Of a stretch of DNA of 64,000 nt, positions 10,375 through 21,302 are shown one piece after another. Where the stretch lies: the NCBI GenBank assembly GCA_032622095.1, contig CP136068.1, forward strand, positions 137,833,989 to 137,897,988, read 5' to 3'. The DNA is from Siphonodentalium dalli. Lineage: Eukaryota; Mollusca; Scaphopoda; Gadilida; Siphonodentaliidae. The notes below the pieces were generated by a model. It saw only the letters and a list, made by a program, of their open reading frames with translations. It was not told the DNA's origin and made no database searches. A program made the position numbers and the translations under genes. Position 1 is the stretch's first letter; every line of letters begins with the position of its first letter.

Positions 10375-10847
10375 TTGTAATGATGGGTACCTGACTTCAT
10401 TAGTGGAATTAGTGGATTGAGACCTGTTTAGTGACAGTTTGTGTATAGTTAGCATCTTACTCATATAAATAAGGCAATTACTCTTAATTATTTGAGGTGT
10501 TGGCCAATTATTCTGTTTATTCTGGATTGGTTTGATTGATGTGCTGATTGATCCGCCCAAGTTCCTTGACTGAGTTATTCCCCTTGTTTCAGGACACCAG
10601 CCTAGATCGCTACTTAGAAGACATCTTCTCTCATTCAAATCAGTTTGCATATTTCAAACAGCATAATTATTTTGAAGTGCATTTACAAACTATAATGGTG
10701 TACATACTCATAAGGTCAATATGAATAAATTGAGAAAAAAGTTTACATAAAAGTTATCCAAATTAAAAAAAATTCAGGAGGAACTAAATATAGAGTCAGG
10801 AGGAGAAGTAAATGATGCAATTTGTTTTATATTGGCCCAATGGTAAA
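10375..10847. other. No gene; possible decayed family K pieces
   Basis: GCATATTTCAAACAGCATAA near 10647 recurs near 43167 beside a K-like fragment. An open frame on the - strand at 10333-10650 begins with D- or A-derived sequence and has no known domain. Confidence 0.3.
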
Positions 10848-11247
10848 TTAACCCTTTACCCAACAAACCGGCCACAACCGGCCAAATAAAGCTTCAACAG
10901 CCTAAAATATCTTCGGTCTGTCTCAATAGAACCATACAAATATGGATATCATTGGAACCGGCTCCTTGACCACATTGTGATAGTTACAGTTATGCCCTGT
11001 GCCAATGCATTCTCTTATATATGCGAGTCGACCATAGGTCGCCTCGCATATATAAGAGAATGCATTGGCCTAAAAAAAATCTTTTTTTAACACTTTTTAC
11101 CATTTTTTCTTACATTCTTTAACAATTTTATAAATTTTAATGTGTTAAGCCAATGCATTCTCTTATATATGCGAGGCGACCTATGGTCGACTCGCATATA
11201 TAAGAGAATGCATTGGCACAGGGCCCTTCTGTTGGGTAAAGGGTTAA
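10848..11247 (+). mobile_element. Family A TTAA MITE, reference copy
   Basis: Structure in order: TTAA, CCCTTTACCCAACA, AAACCGGCCACAACCGGCC, an arm of about 120 bases unique to the left side, hairpin one (11002-11068), an A/T spacer with CATTCTTTAACAATTTTATA, hairpin two (11150-11216, the reverse complement of the first), then TGTTGGGTAAAGGG and TTAA. Short inverted ends at TTAA fit piggyBac-like MITEs. No protein is encoded. Confidence 0.9.
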
Positions 11248-11445
11248 ATGGGCTGTTGAATAACATAAACCTATTAGATCACAGAAAGGTGATTTACACA
11301 GTATATTAACTTCAGCTTTTATGACTTCTCCCTGAGAACTATCCATTTCTCCCTAATAATCTAATACTCGAGGGAATATCACAATGTGTTCAACAGCAGA
11401 ATCATATATGTGACCCGCCATATCAAATCCAGTCGGAAGTCGGGA
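11248..11445. repeat. Family K-related fragment, left part
   Basis: AATGGGCTGTTG, ATCACAGAAAGGTGATTT and GACTTCTCCCTGAGAAC follow the same order as at 18320-18410. The right part appears after the insertion at 11446-11825. Confidence 0.45.
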
Positions 11446-11825
11446 TTTTTTTTACCCTGTGCCAATGCATTCTCTTATATATGCGAGTCGACCATAGGTC
11501 GCCTCGCATATATAAGAGAATGCATTGGCCTAACAATTTTAATAATTTGTTCTTGTATTCTTTAACAATTTTATAATTTCACCCATACAGAGCCCCAGAC
11601 AAACATGAGCAGACGACACTCTTCTATGTGCTTATATATATGTGTGGGGCTCCCTGCAGGGTAATGGATGTTTTTTTTTATTTTATGTCCTAAAAATTGA
11701 AAGAAACATTTATTTTAAAAAAATGATTAAAAATTGTTAGGCCAATGCATTCTCTTATATATGCGAGGCGACCTATGGTCGACTCGCATATATAAGAGAA
11801 CGCATTGGCACAGGGTAAAAAATAT
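11446..11825. mobile_element. Hairpin pair without TTAA ends
   Basis: Two 67-nt hairpins (11462-11528 and 11742-11808) are bordered by TTTTTTTTACCCTGTG and CACAGGGTAAAAAATA and lack any A, B or C terminus. Between them lies a stretch bounded by GAGCCCCAGACA and TGTGTGGGGCTC (about 11591-11651), itself an imperfect inverted repeat. Confidence 0.65.
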
Positions 11826-11875
11826 AATGGAGAGAAGTTACTTCTCCCAATTTGAAATCTCTGGGCTGGACCCCG
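11826..11875. repeat. Family K-related fragment, right part
   Basis: GAGAGAAGTTACTTCTCCC and CTCTGGGCTGGACCCCGCC resemble the K right end (AGGCTGGTCCCTG) in decayed form. Confidence 0.4.
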
Positions 11876-11996
11876 CCTTAGTTCATCACTTTATCATTTT
11901 CCTGAATTTAAACTTTTTTCACTACAAACATTTCTACAAGCGCAGCAGCTTGAACAATTGGGATTATTAATAAAGTCTGAGTTAGTATCACATGCC

Positions 11997-12372
11997 TTAA
12001 CCCTGTCTATACAGAATAGATTCTCCCATTCAGTTATAAAAGTACATTGGAACAGTCTATTATTAATTAGGAGGGTTGGTCAAGTAATAAAATCAGACAG
12101 ATTAACACAAAGATAATACAGGAGCAGAAGGATTCATATTCATTGGGGGGGGGGTGGGGACCTTATTCTGAATGGCCTCATCTGCTATGGGAGACCTAGA
12201 CACAGATTTAAGTTCCCAGATGGTGATGATGGTGATGAGCACCCATTGGACACCTCGATTATTCATTGAGTCGTCTGCCAATACAGGAGCAGAATGATTC
12301 ATATTCATTGGTGGCAAATGTTCAGATAATAAATTCAACAAACGACAAAGGGAACTACTCATCAATGAGTTT
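11997..12372 (+). mobile_element. Family E MITE with family D insert
   Basis: Starts TTAACCCTGTCTATACAGAA and ends near ACTACTCATCAATGAG without a clear TTAA. The middle holds a D core fragment (about 12152-12283), bracketed by two copies of GGAGCAGAAGGATTCATATT or a close variant. Confidence 0.65.
12152..12283 (+). repeat. Family D core fragment
   Basis: GGACCTTATTCTGAATGGCC through GTCGTCTGCCAA matches 6570-6675 closely. It lacks both D termini and the second palindrome. Confidence 0.65.
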
Positions 12373-12751
12373 TTATTGCCCAGTAAAGTTCACGGATCAG
12401 AATAATTTGGTTAATATAAGAAATACCTGTATGCAGACTTTATATGTCGTGGAAAAATTTACTCAAGTCATAGTATTTAGAAATGTTAGGTCCTGTATTT
12501 TTCAGCACGAAATAGTAAAGATCGTTCATTGTCAGTCTATTGATATGGCATGAATAAAGAGCATTTGTTTCTCTACTGTGCTGAACTTTAAAAACAGCTG
12601 GAAAAGTTTTGTGACTTTGGAATAAAACAATTAAGATAGTCTAATCTAGAAAATTTACTCTTTATAGATCGCTTGTAAATGTTAAATTCTTCTGATTTTG
12701 AATGAAACACTTCTTAGACTAAGACAATATATGCTTTATGGAGCATAACTC
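12373..12751. other. No gene; dispersed repeat piece
   Basis: ATAAAGAGCATTTGTTTCTC near 12553 recurs as ATAAAGAGCGTTTGTTTCAC near 45956 and, less closely, near 56510. AACAGCTGGAAAA follows at 12591 as at 45992. Otherwise nothing is recognised. Confidence 0.4.
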
Positions 12752-12983
12752 TTACATGACTGCCATGACTGGAACTTCCTGAAATTTTGCAAAAACCCTG
12801 TCCCAATGCATTCTCTTAAATCACATATATAATAGAATGCATTGGCCTAACAATATTTACCTTGACCTCATAAGCCAGTACATTCTCGCATGTGCGACCA
12901 GTATATATAAGAGAATACTCAGAATATATTGGCACATGATCTTTAATGCTGCAGCAGCACAGCTCCCATCATGAAAGGGTTAA
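12752..12983 (+). mobile_element. Family C TTAA MITE, decayed
   Basis: Left end ACTGCCATGACTGGAAC, right end GCTCCCATCATGAAAGGG with TTAA. Both hairpins have lost most of one arm or the tip. Confidence 0.65.
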
Positions 12984-13496
12984 AGTGCCTTACACAATAT
13001 GTATCACTTTTAAATGTCATATTCTTTTGATTTTGAATGAAACTCATCTTAGATTAAGACAATATATTCTTTATGAATCATACTGCTTATGACCATGGGG
13101 AGGGTTAACTTATGGTGGATGGGTATTTACAATGAAACTAGAGACTGAGTCTATAAATGTAAACTTGACTGTGACGGGGAGTATTGATGTAGTAGCTGAT
13201 TCTTGGTCAAGATAAAAACTGCACAATACCCCCGTAGCATAATATATCGAATAAACGTTCAATTGTATTGATGGATTGTCAGCAAAGAAAATGTGATGTG
13301 TGGTTGTAGTGTAAACATTATATAGCATGGCCCAGTGAAACAGTTTTACTGTTGTGGTTGGGTGCATTGGTGGAAAAGCTTAAGGGCTGCTTAAGGGTTT
13401 TTTTTCTTCTAATTTCAGCTTAAATAGGGTTATCTCCCTTTTTTTTATCAGGGTTTATATAGGCACTACATGTAGCTCAATATTAGTTGCTAACCC
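12984..13496. other. No feature seen
   Basis: Short open frames only. TGTCATATTCTTTTGATTTTG near 13013 repeats sequence near 12690, so the flank of the preceding C element is partly duplicated. Confidence 0.35.
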
Positions 13497-13870
13497 TTAA
13501 CCCTTTCATGATGGGAGCTGCGCTGGTGTAGCCTTTAAAATCCTGTGCCAGACTGCCAGTGCGTTATCTTAAATATGTGAGTCTCCCATAGGGAGCCTTG
13601 CCTACATGTATATAAGAGAATGCACTGGCTTGCAAGGTGAAGGTAAATATTGTTATGCCAATGTATTCTCTTATATATGCGAGGCTCCCATTGGGAGACT
13701 TGCATATATAAGAGAATGCACTGGTTTACAAGGTCAAGGTAAATAATGTTATGCCAATGTATTCTATTATATATGCGAGGCTCCCATTGGGAGACTCACA
13801 TATATAAGAGAATGCATTGGCACAGAGTTTTCGCAAAATTTCAGGAAGCTCAAGTCATTATAAGGGTTAA
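13497..13870 (-). mobile_element. Family C TTAA MITE with three hairpins
   Basis: Starts TTAACCCTTTCATGATGGG and ends at GGGTTAA, which is also the first base set of the next element. Three hairpins follow one another with CTCCC/GGGAG tips, separated by copies of AAGGTAAATATTGTTATGCC or near variants. Usual C copies have two. Confidence 0.75.
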
Positions 13871-14265
13871 CCCTTTACCCAACAAACCGGCCAAAACTGG
13901 CCAAATAAAGCTTCAACAGCCTAAAATATCTTCGGTCTGTCTCAATAGAACCATACAAATATGGATATCATTGGAACCGGCTCCTTGACCACATTGTGAT
14001 AGTTACAGTTAGCCCTGTGCCAATGCATTCTCTTATATATGCGAGTCGACCATAGGTCGCCTCGCATATATAAGAGAATGCATTGGCCTAAAAAAAAAAA
14101 AAATTTAACACTTTTTACCATTTTTTCTTACATTCTTTAACAATTTTATAATTTTTAATGTGTTAAGCCAATGCATTCTCTTATATATGCGAGGCGACCT
14201 ATGGTCGACTCGCATATATAAGAGAATGCATTGGCACAGGGCCCTTCTGTTGGGTAAAGGGTTAA
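13867..14265 (+). mobile_element. Family A TTAA MITE abutting C
   Basis: Full length with two hairpins. Its left TTAA (13867-13870) is shared with the right end of the C element, so one element used the target of the other. Confidence 0.9.
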
Positions 14266-16190
14266 GAATGTTGCCTATAAACTTCCATGCTGCTCTTTCC
14301 TCATCCAGTCGTATGGAATACTTAAAAGGCTCATTGATTGCCTAACTTCCGTTGGCAATAAAACTAGGTCTAGACGTTAATTAGCGCGCATCCTGTGCCC
14401 GTATGGGAGAGTCGCTTAATAGGGAGAGTTTTGACGGTTGTTTGTCGTCATTTTTTGTGTGCTTCGCAATCTTTCAGACAATAGGCTATGGATTTGGAAA
14501 CACTGGTGTGATTGCAACTAAATCTTTAATGCACAATGGTAAAAAGGGTTTGTCTATAGATAAAAATAAGCATTGTTGGGGTTTCCCTAAATAACCATTT
14601 TTTAACCTTTTGGCTGCTATTTGTTTGTACTGAGTACGACTCACTTCGGTGCACTGGTGTTCAGTCATCATTCCAGTCTAACTGAACAAGCTGGACATTA
14701 CAGAGTCTAATGTCCGATAGTACATACGATAGTAGTTATTGTTATATGTGTTCCCGGATCTAGGATACACTTCCTTTCCCCAGTGATTGTAATGAAAGGG
14801 TTAATTGTATAGATAAGCACAATACATGGGAGATGTAAATGATATAGAATACGAGTGTGCACACATAATTAACAAGATCATATACCTAATTGGTTATGAC
14901 TGGTAGCAACCATTGTATAAGTGAGGGGAATCAAACCAGTATCATTCTATAGTAAACAATAGTATGATACACGTCATAGACAAGGGTATCATTGTATCTC
15001 AGACCTTATATGGACACATGATACCACCGACACTAGAAAACAACTACCCGTTATCGGGAGCGAGGATTTTCACTTTTCCTGGAACCTTGCTACAACCAAC
15101 ACCTCTGTTCATCCACCTATATATTGTGCTTATCAGCAAAGACTTATACAAACATATAAAAGTTATCAAAACTTCTGGACTCCTGATTTTGTTCCTGTAC
15201 ACGGCCAATCTTCCATTATCCTTTAGCTACGGGACACTAAACCAATATCGGGGAATTCCATAACTTCCAAGAAGCATTGTCAGTGTAAGCCAATTACGAC
15301 ATATAACTGAAAAGCAATGAAGTCATGCAGGCGATAGTCGGAATTCCTATACAGTGACCACGATTACTCAGTTTCTCACTACATAGTTACAAATAGCGAA
15401 TCATAAAAATCATATTTCAATCAATTTATTTATTGTAAGGAAGAATTGAAATGAGTTCTTACTTTTCGCTTTTCTTGAAACAGATGGCAGCTTGAAGTAA
15501 ACTGCTTGTCCGCTTGTTAAAACTTGTAACTGCGATCCCCAGCGGTATGGGATGTTTCGTCAAAAGTGTGTTGCGATGTTTCATTATCAGCTACACAAGC
15601 GACACGCATAAGTAAATGTAAATACGTGTGTTATCGACATTGCAAATAAATAGCTTTAAAACATACACATACAAGCGTAAAATTTATTAATCAATCAACA
15701 AACTTAAAAACAAAGCATTTTGATTGGTGCATATGCTACATAAATCAACACCTGTCAAACGACAGGTGCCAGCAAGCATGCGCTGCATGGTCATTTGGGG
15801 CTTTTCAGCCGGTCATTAACCATGACCAGACTCTTATTTTCAGGTTTGTTTTAGATAGTTTTACAGGATTAATATGCCTATGCAGTCTGTTTTAGATTTT
15901 CATAATTTTCCCATTGTACTTTTCCCACTGCAAAATGCCCATAATGACAACAACCCATGACATAAATAATTCAGCAGTGAAGATGTTAAACCTTACCGTA
16001 AAGTTTTTTCATGGTTTTGCACTGGGTTTTCAAAAAAATCTTTTTGAATTTTTTTTGGTAAGTATGTTCAGAAAAAATAAAGAAAAACTCTTCTCAGGGG
16101 AAATGTCTGAGAATGATCAGGCTGAAACCATGAATGCATCTTTAATGATCAGCCTAAAACCATGATTTCATCTTTAACCGTTTCTGCTTT
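14266..16190. other. No gene recognised in 1.9 kb
   Basis: Open frames of 61 to 99 codons occur on both strands (for example 14964-15263) but overlap without a consistent coding pattern, recognised domain or clear exon border. I see no transposon termini apart from a lone GGGTTAATTG near 14797. Confidence 0.35.
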
Positions 16191-16757
16191 TCTGAAATGA
16201 ATGGATTCTCCCATTCACTTATTAAAGTATTCACAGGGGCGCCGGAAGCATCCAAGGGCAGGGGGGCAGAGCCTACAAAAAGGGCACTTTTCCGCAAAAA
16301 ATGGCATTTTCTCCGCAAACTCGGGAAAATAACCATAAATTTATTGTGGCAAGAATCCCTATTTTAATGGTATTTGTCGGTTTTTATGGCCGTTTTGTGA
16401 TAAAATTGACAAAAAATTAATATTCCTTGTGAAATTGGCGGTATTTGGACCAAAAAACTAACATTTTGCTATAAAAACACGAGATTAAACACACAAAAAG
16501 CATTTTCTGTCTCCAGATAAAGGGCAAGTCATGCCCCCACTCACCCCCCCTCTGCCCCCCCCCCCTTCCGGCGCCCCTGAGTATACATTGGAATGGTCTA
16601 TTATTAATTTGTAGGGATATTCAGGTAAAATGATCCGACAGCAGTATGACAAAAAGATAATACAATTCCAGAATGATTCATATTCTTTGGAGGGAAATGT
16701 TCAGATAATAAGTTGAGTCGGAACTACTCATCAATGAGTATTTAGTAGAGAAAGGGT
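16191..16757 (+). mobile_element. Family E MITE with hAT-like insertion
   Basis: ATGGATTCTCCCATTCA at the left and TGAGTATTTAGTAGAGAAAG at the right are E landmarks. It is split by the element at 16234-16579 within the AAAGTATACATTGGAATGG segment. Confidence 0.7.
16234..16579. mobile_element. hAT-like MITE, GC-rich ends
   Basis: Ends CAGGGGCGCCGGAAG and CTTCCGGCGCCCCTG are perfect inverted repeats. The flanking 8-mers AGTATTCA and AGTATACA differ at one base. Both ends are rich in GGGCA and CCCCC. No open frame of note. Confidence 0.85.
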
Positions 16758-17311
16758 TGATATTCTGCGATAACCGCTATGTAATTAGTATCTCGACTAG
16801 CTGCTAATTATAAGGGTTAGTCCGTTACACAAATAGAATTAGCTAGTTCCAAGGTACACATCAAATATTGAACAAATATGGAAATGCATTCCTCTAATGT
16901 TATGTTATTGGTGACAATTGTTTGTGCATTGCAATAGACATGGCGTATTCTAACGCCGATGCTTTTCATCCGCTGACGATGTCAGTCACGCCAGAAAATT
17001 AGAAATCGATAGCCAAACATGCGATTAAATTTGTCAAGTTTTCCTAGGCTTTGTGGAGTGGTGACATGGGAATTTCATAGTGATTTGTGTTGATTCAGCG
17101 ACCGATTTTCCCTTGTGTATTACACGAATCAATATCCCCCATTGGTGGTCCCCTTTTGTTATATATCTTAATTGTGGCAATCTGGCAAATTATATTTCAG
17201 ATCCAATTTGTTTGATCGTCCAACTTTATGGTAATAGCCACCCTTGAAGAATAGCATGTAAATCAAGTGTTACTGCTTTCATGGATGGCATGCTGACATG
17301 ATGGTAACAGA
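16758..17311. other. No feature seen
   Basis: Mixed-composition sequence without repeat ends or convincing exons. Confidence 0.35.
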
Positions 17312-17529
17312 TACAGTAAATGCTCTAAGTAATCGACTTCCTAACCACAGCAGAATTATGGGTAACTTTTCAGGATTTAGTCGAAAATATGGCATGTTGC
17401 CATTCTTCGGAAAGCTCTCCCCGAGAGCTTTCCGATGAATGGCAACAAGCCATATTTCCGACTAAATCCTGAAAAGTTACCCATAATTCTGCTGTGGTTA
17501 AGGAGTCGATTACTTAGAGCATTACTGTA
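17312..17529. mobile_element. Family F palindromic TA MITE
   Basis: Full length with CAGTAAATGCTCTAAG at the left end and AGAGCATTACTG at the right. The centre reads CTCTCCCCGAGAG, a perfect palindrome tip. Confidence 0.9.
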
Positions 17530-17550
17530 CTTCCACATTCTATCTCACTG

Positions 17551-17866
17551 TTAACCCTTCCTGGATTTTTGCGAGAACCCTGTGCCAATGCATTCTCTTA
17601 CAGTAATACCCTAAATAATCTACTCTTTAACCACAGCAGAATTATGGGTAACTTTTCAGGATTTAGCCGTAAATATGGCTTGTTGCCATTCATCGGAAAG
17701 CTTTCAGTGAGTCAATTATTTAGGGCATTACTGTATATCTGAGCGCCTTGCATATATAAGAGAATGCATTGGCCTAACAATATTTAACTTGATCGCGTAA
17801 GCCAGTGCATTCTCTTATGGCATAGGGTCTGTAATGCTGCACCAGCTCCCTTTATGAAATGGTTAA
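17551..17866 (+). mobile_element. Family C MITE, hit by F
   Basis: TTAACCCTTCCTGG opens the element and TTTATGAAATGGTTAA closes it. An F element sits in the first hairpin arm, and the second hairpin is reduced to one arm. Confidence 0.65.
17599..17735. mobile_element. Family F MITE, short form
   Basis: TA-flanked, with CAGTAATACCC at the left and GGGCATTACTG at the right. The right arm is mostly deleted just past the centre (TTTCAGTGAG). Confidence 0.8.
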
Positions 17867-17886
17867 GCATGTGGAACCTGGTAGGG

Positions 17887-17994
17887 GCCAGTCTTGAGGG
17901 AGACTTGGGAGACTTCTTCTCCCGAATATCAGTCCCTATTTTTGTCCCAGGGAGAAGTGACCTCTCTCATATTCCAGTACACATATGTTGATAT
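17887..17994. repeat. Family K-related fragment
   Basis: GGGGCCAGTCTTGAGGGAG, CCCAGGGAGAAGTGACC and ATTCCAGTACACATAT follow the order of the fragment near 43050. Confidence 0.45.
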
Positions 17995-18255
17995 TTAACC
18001 CTTTCATGGCAGGAGCTGCGCTGGTGCAGCATTAAAGATCATGTACCAGTGCATTCTCTTATATATGACAGTCTCCCATAGGGTGCCTAACATATATACG
18101 AGAATGCTCAGGCTTACATGGTAAAGGAAATATTGTTAGGCCAACGTATTCTCTAATATATGCCAGGCTCCCTACGGGAGACTCGCATATATAGGAGAAT
18201 GCATTGGCACAGGGTTTTTGCAAAATATCAGGAAGCTCCAGTCATGGAAGGGTTG
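17995..18255 (-). mobile_element. Family C TTAA MITE
   Basis: Left TTAACCCTTTCATGGCAGG, right GTCATGGAAGGG with TTAA decayed to TTGT. Two hairpins have decayed arms, with tips CTCCC/GGTGC and CTCCC/GGGAG. Confidence 0.7.
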
Positions 18256-18279
18256 TGTTCTGTCTATATAATGGTATTC

Positions 18280-18490
18280 CCCCTCACTGATAATAATGAC
18301 AGAAATATAATTGTTTTGTAAATGGGCTGTTGTGTTGTATACTACTTTTCAAATTGGATCATAGAAGGGTAATTTTTGGGGTGTAAATTAGAACTTCTCC
18401 CTGATAACAGTCCACTTCTCCCTAATTATCGAAACAGGGAGAGAATTAAGTGACTTCTCATAATTTGAAACATCAAGGCTGGTGAGTCAT
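18280..18490. repeat. Family K-related fragment
   Basis: AACTTCTCCCTGATAACAG, CCACTTCTCCCTAATTATC and CATCAAGGCTGGTGAG match the K-related pieces around 11248-11875. Confidence 0.45.
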
Positions 18491-18567
18491 CAGGGAGTAT
18501 TAATTTATTAATTGATACTCTCAAAGATTAAAGGATGTAAAACAAATGATACTAATCCTGGATTGCA

Positions 18568-18826
18568 ATTAGCCCTTTTTGTAATAAATGGATTTCTCCC
18601 ACTCAGTTATAAAAGAACACATTAGAATGGTCCATTATTCATTTTGAGGGGTTTTCAGGGAAAATGAGCAGACAACATAATGAAAAGATAATACAAGTGG
18701 TGAAGAATTCATATTCTTTGATGGAAAATGTTGAGATAATATCATAATAAGTTTAACAAGTCATTTGGTGAACTTATTATCTGAACATTTCCTAAGGGAA
18801 CTACTCGTCAATGAGTATTTATTATA
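18568..18826 (+). mobile_element. Family E MITE, decayed ends
   Basis: AATAAATGGATTTCTCCCAC, AGATAATACAAGTGG and CATTTCCTAAGGGAACTACT appear in E order. The inner AACTTATTATCTGAACATTT pairs with the preceding AAATGTTGAGATAATA, giving a central palindrome. CCCTTTCTATACTAAATA at 18828 may start another copy. Confidence 0.65.
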
Positions 18827-18840
18827 TCCCTTTCTATACT

Positions 18841-20110
18841 AAATATGCAGACATACGGAAATTGTGCGATTTTATTAAAATAATCAATCGTGAACTTATA
18901 AATTCGGTTAAGCTTGGGTAGATACAGAAAAAGATAGTAAATTACACTGCATTCATACGAAGCTAATAAGAAATAACGTGCACAAACGACTAAACCAAAG
19001 TGGATACATACTCTTAATTATATTACCTCCCTGGTAATATAATTGAGGACGTCAACGCACTTTGGGTTGACCAATCATATGACAGCATAGTATATAGCGT
19101 CAACGGAAATCACCTATGGCAAACAGGTATATTATTTATATTGTAAATACTGTTTATATATTATAATGTATATCACTTGAATGTGTGTTATGTAAGCCAT
19201 GTACATAAATGTATTATATGTTATCTTAATACCTATGTAATATGGTCGAAAAGATTAAACAAATTGAATTGGAGTTGTTCCCTCAGGAAATGTTCAGATA
19301 ATACGATCAACAAACGACCATAACATTTCCAACCAATGATATGAATTCTTCTGTTCTTGTATTATCGTTTTGCCTGGCGGTTTGTATTGTTTGTATGAAT
19401 AAGATTTATATCTGGGGACATTAAGCATATTATTAACTTTTAAATAGTATTATATATATGAAGATTTAATAAATGGATGCGTTGTCAAAATAATGCCTCA
19501 CAGGTACACATCTCCAAATACGAATACACATGTACACAATATTTTTTGTTTGATTTCTATTCACATTAAAGATGGTCTATCTCTGTGTAAACATGTGTTA
19601 TATAGTTACCGGGGTGTAAAATATTATATATGAATCGAAGAACCCTGTCCGGAAATACTTCTATCGTTTAATATTGATTATAATTCAAATATTTTCTGGT
19701 CTAAAAATGTGTGGTTGTTTAGCTAATGAACAATAGTGGTTACTGTTAACAGAGACCAGAAATTTGATTGTGTAATTTTGTCACACAAATAAACATTCAT
19801 TAGACTCATTATCGCTTAATATACTATGGAATAAAACAAAATAAACAATCAATCTGGGACATTTTGCATTCGGAACGTAGCTATGGGAACAGCCTAATGA
19901 TCTCTATCGCTATATGCTATCGCCTGAATGGTCTGTTCTAAAAATAGAACAATAAAGTGTCCCATTTAATCATCTCATTTCATAATAAAATATTCAAAAT
20001 AAAATCAATATTAATTGATAGAAGCGTTACCGGACAGGGGTCTTCAATTCATATTTATTATTTTATACCCATGAAACTATTTCAAATCTGTTATATGAAG
20101 AGAATTGCTA
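18841..20110. other. Mostly unrecognised; one family E fragment
   Basis: Positions 19268-19390 carry CCCTCAGGAAATGTTCAGAT through TTGTATTATCGTTTTGCC, an internal piece of E in reverse orientation. The rest is AT-rich with no exon or transposon end that I can define. Confidence 0.4.
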
Positions 20111-20445
20111 TTAACCCTTTACCCAACAAACCGGCCAAAACCGGTCAAATAAAGCTTCAACAGCCTAAAATATCTTCGGTCTGTCTCAATAGAACCATAC
20201 AAATATGGATATCACTGGAACCGGCTCCTTGACCACATTGTGATAGTTACAGTTATGCCCTGTGCCACTAAAAAAAATCTTTTTTTAACACTTTTTACCA
20301 TTTTTTCTTACATTCTTTAACAATTTTATAATTTTGAATGTGTTAAGCCAATGCATTCTCTTATATATGCGAGGCGACCTATGGTCGACTCGCATATATA
20401 AGAGAATGCATTGGCACAGGGCCGTTCTGTTGGGTAAAGGGTTAA
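20111..20445 (+). mobile_element. Family A MITE lacking first hairpin
   Basis: TTAA and both termini are intact. The first hairpin is missing: GCCCTGTGCCA runs straight into CTAAAAAAAATC, leaving only CCA of the hairpin. The second hairpin is complete. Confidence 0.9.
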
Positions 20446-20532
20446 TTGGCGGGAAATGTACAGATAAAGTTATCTGCACATTTCCTAAGGGAACTACTCG
20501 TCAATGAGTATTTAGTAATGAAAGGATTAAAA
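20446..20532 (+). mobile_element. Family E MITE, right-end fragment
   Basis: TTGGCGGGAAATGTACAGAT and CTACTCGTCAATGAGTATTT are the E right end. It lies directly against the A element, which therefore probably inserted into E. Confidence 0.6.
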
Positions 20533-21270
20533 TGGTTTTAAAGGATTGCTTTCAGTCAAAAAATGTTGCAATGTTTTAAAAATAGTAAAATTTCCTGTAC
20601 AAAATCGTAAAAAAAAATATGCAAAATTTTTTTTTTTATGTAATTCCTAGTGACAAAATTTCCTGGTTACCCCTGCCCTTTCTGGCTCAAAATTATTATT
20701 TAATATCTCTGATTCAATACAGAAGGTCTGGGGAAGTATATCTCATTTTTTTTAAATCTTTCTTGTGGGGCGGAAACATAAAATATTCTACTTCTCAATG
20801 GCAATTGAATAACTATGGATAATTAGTAGGGCTTCACCTAATTCAAAGTACTATAAAGTAAAAGGATTCCCACGTGTTATATACAGGACTATGTCTCTCG
20901 TTTGGGGACACATTCAACCATAACTAATTAATCGGCTGGTGAAGTTAACTTCTATTAATCACGAAGCAATGATAAATGTAATTACGCGCGAATTATCCGA
21001 CATCCTCGCTCCAATAGGAAACTAATGGAATTAGCTCCCACAAGGCAGTCCTCACCAGCGGTGTGATGTCATCGACAGCCCACCGTACTGCCGCGCGAAC
21101 AAACGGAAGCTTTAAAACTACGTTGACACATAGCACCGCTGTCTGCATATGAGGCCCCAGTCAAACCGCCCCATACTTTTTATTAGCTTTCGGTATGGCA
21201 TATATTACGCCAGTGCTTGGCTGACTGAAGTGAAAGCACTCTCATAGTTAAGTCACTTGATGGTTTTTGA
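20533..21270. other. No gene recognised; GC-richer patch
   Basis: From about 20990 to 21200 the base composition is less AT-rich, with CGCG, a TGATGTCATC motif and CCAATAGG. This could be regulatory, but nothing in the sequence proves it. Confidence 0.25.
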
Positions 21271-21302
21271 GGGAGCCAATTTTATTTTTCCTCTTCTCCA
21301 AG

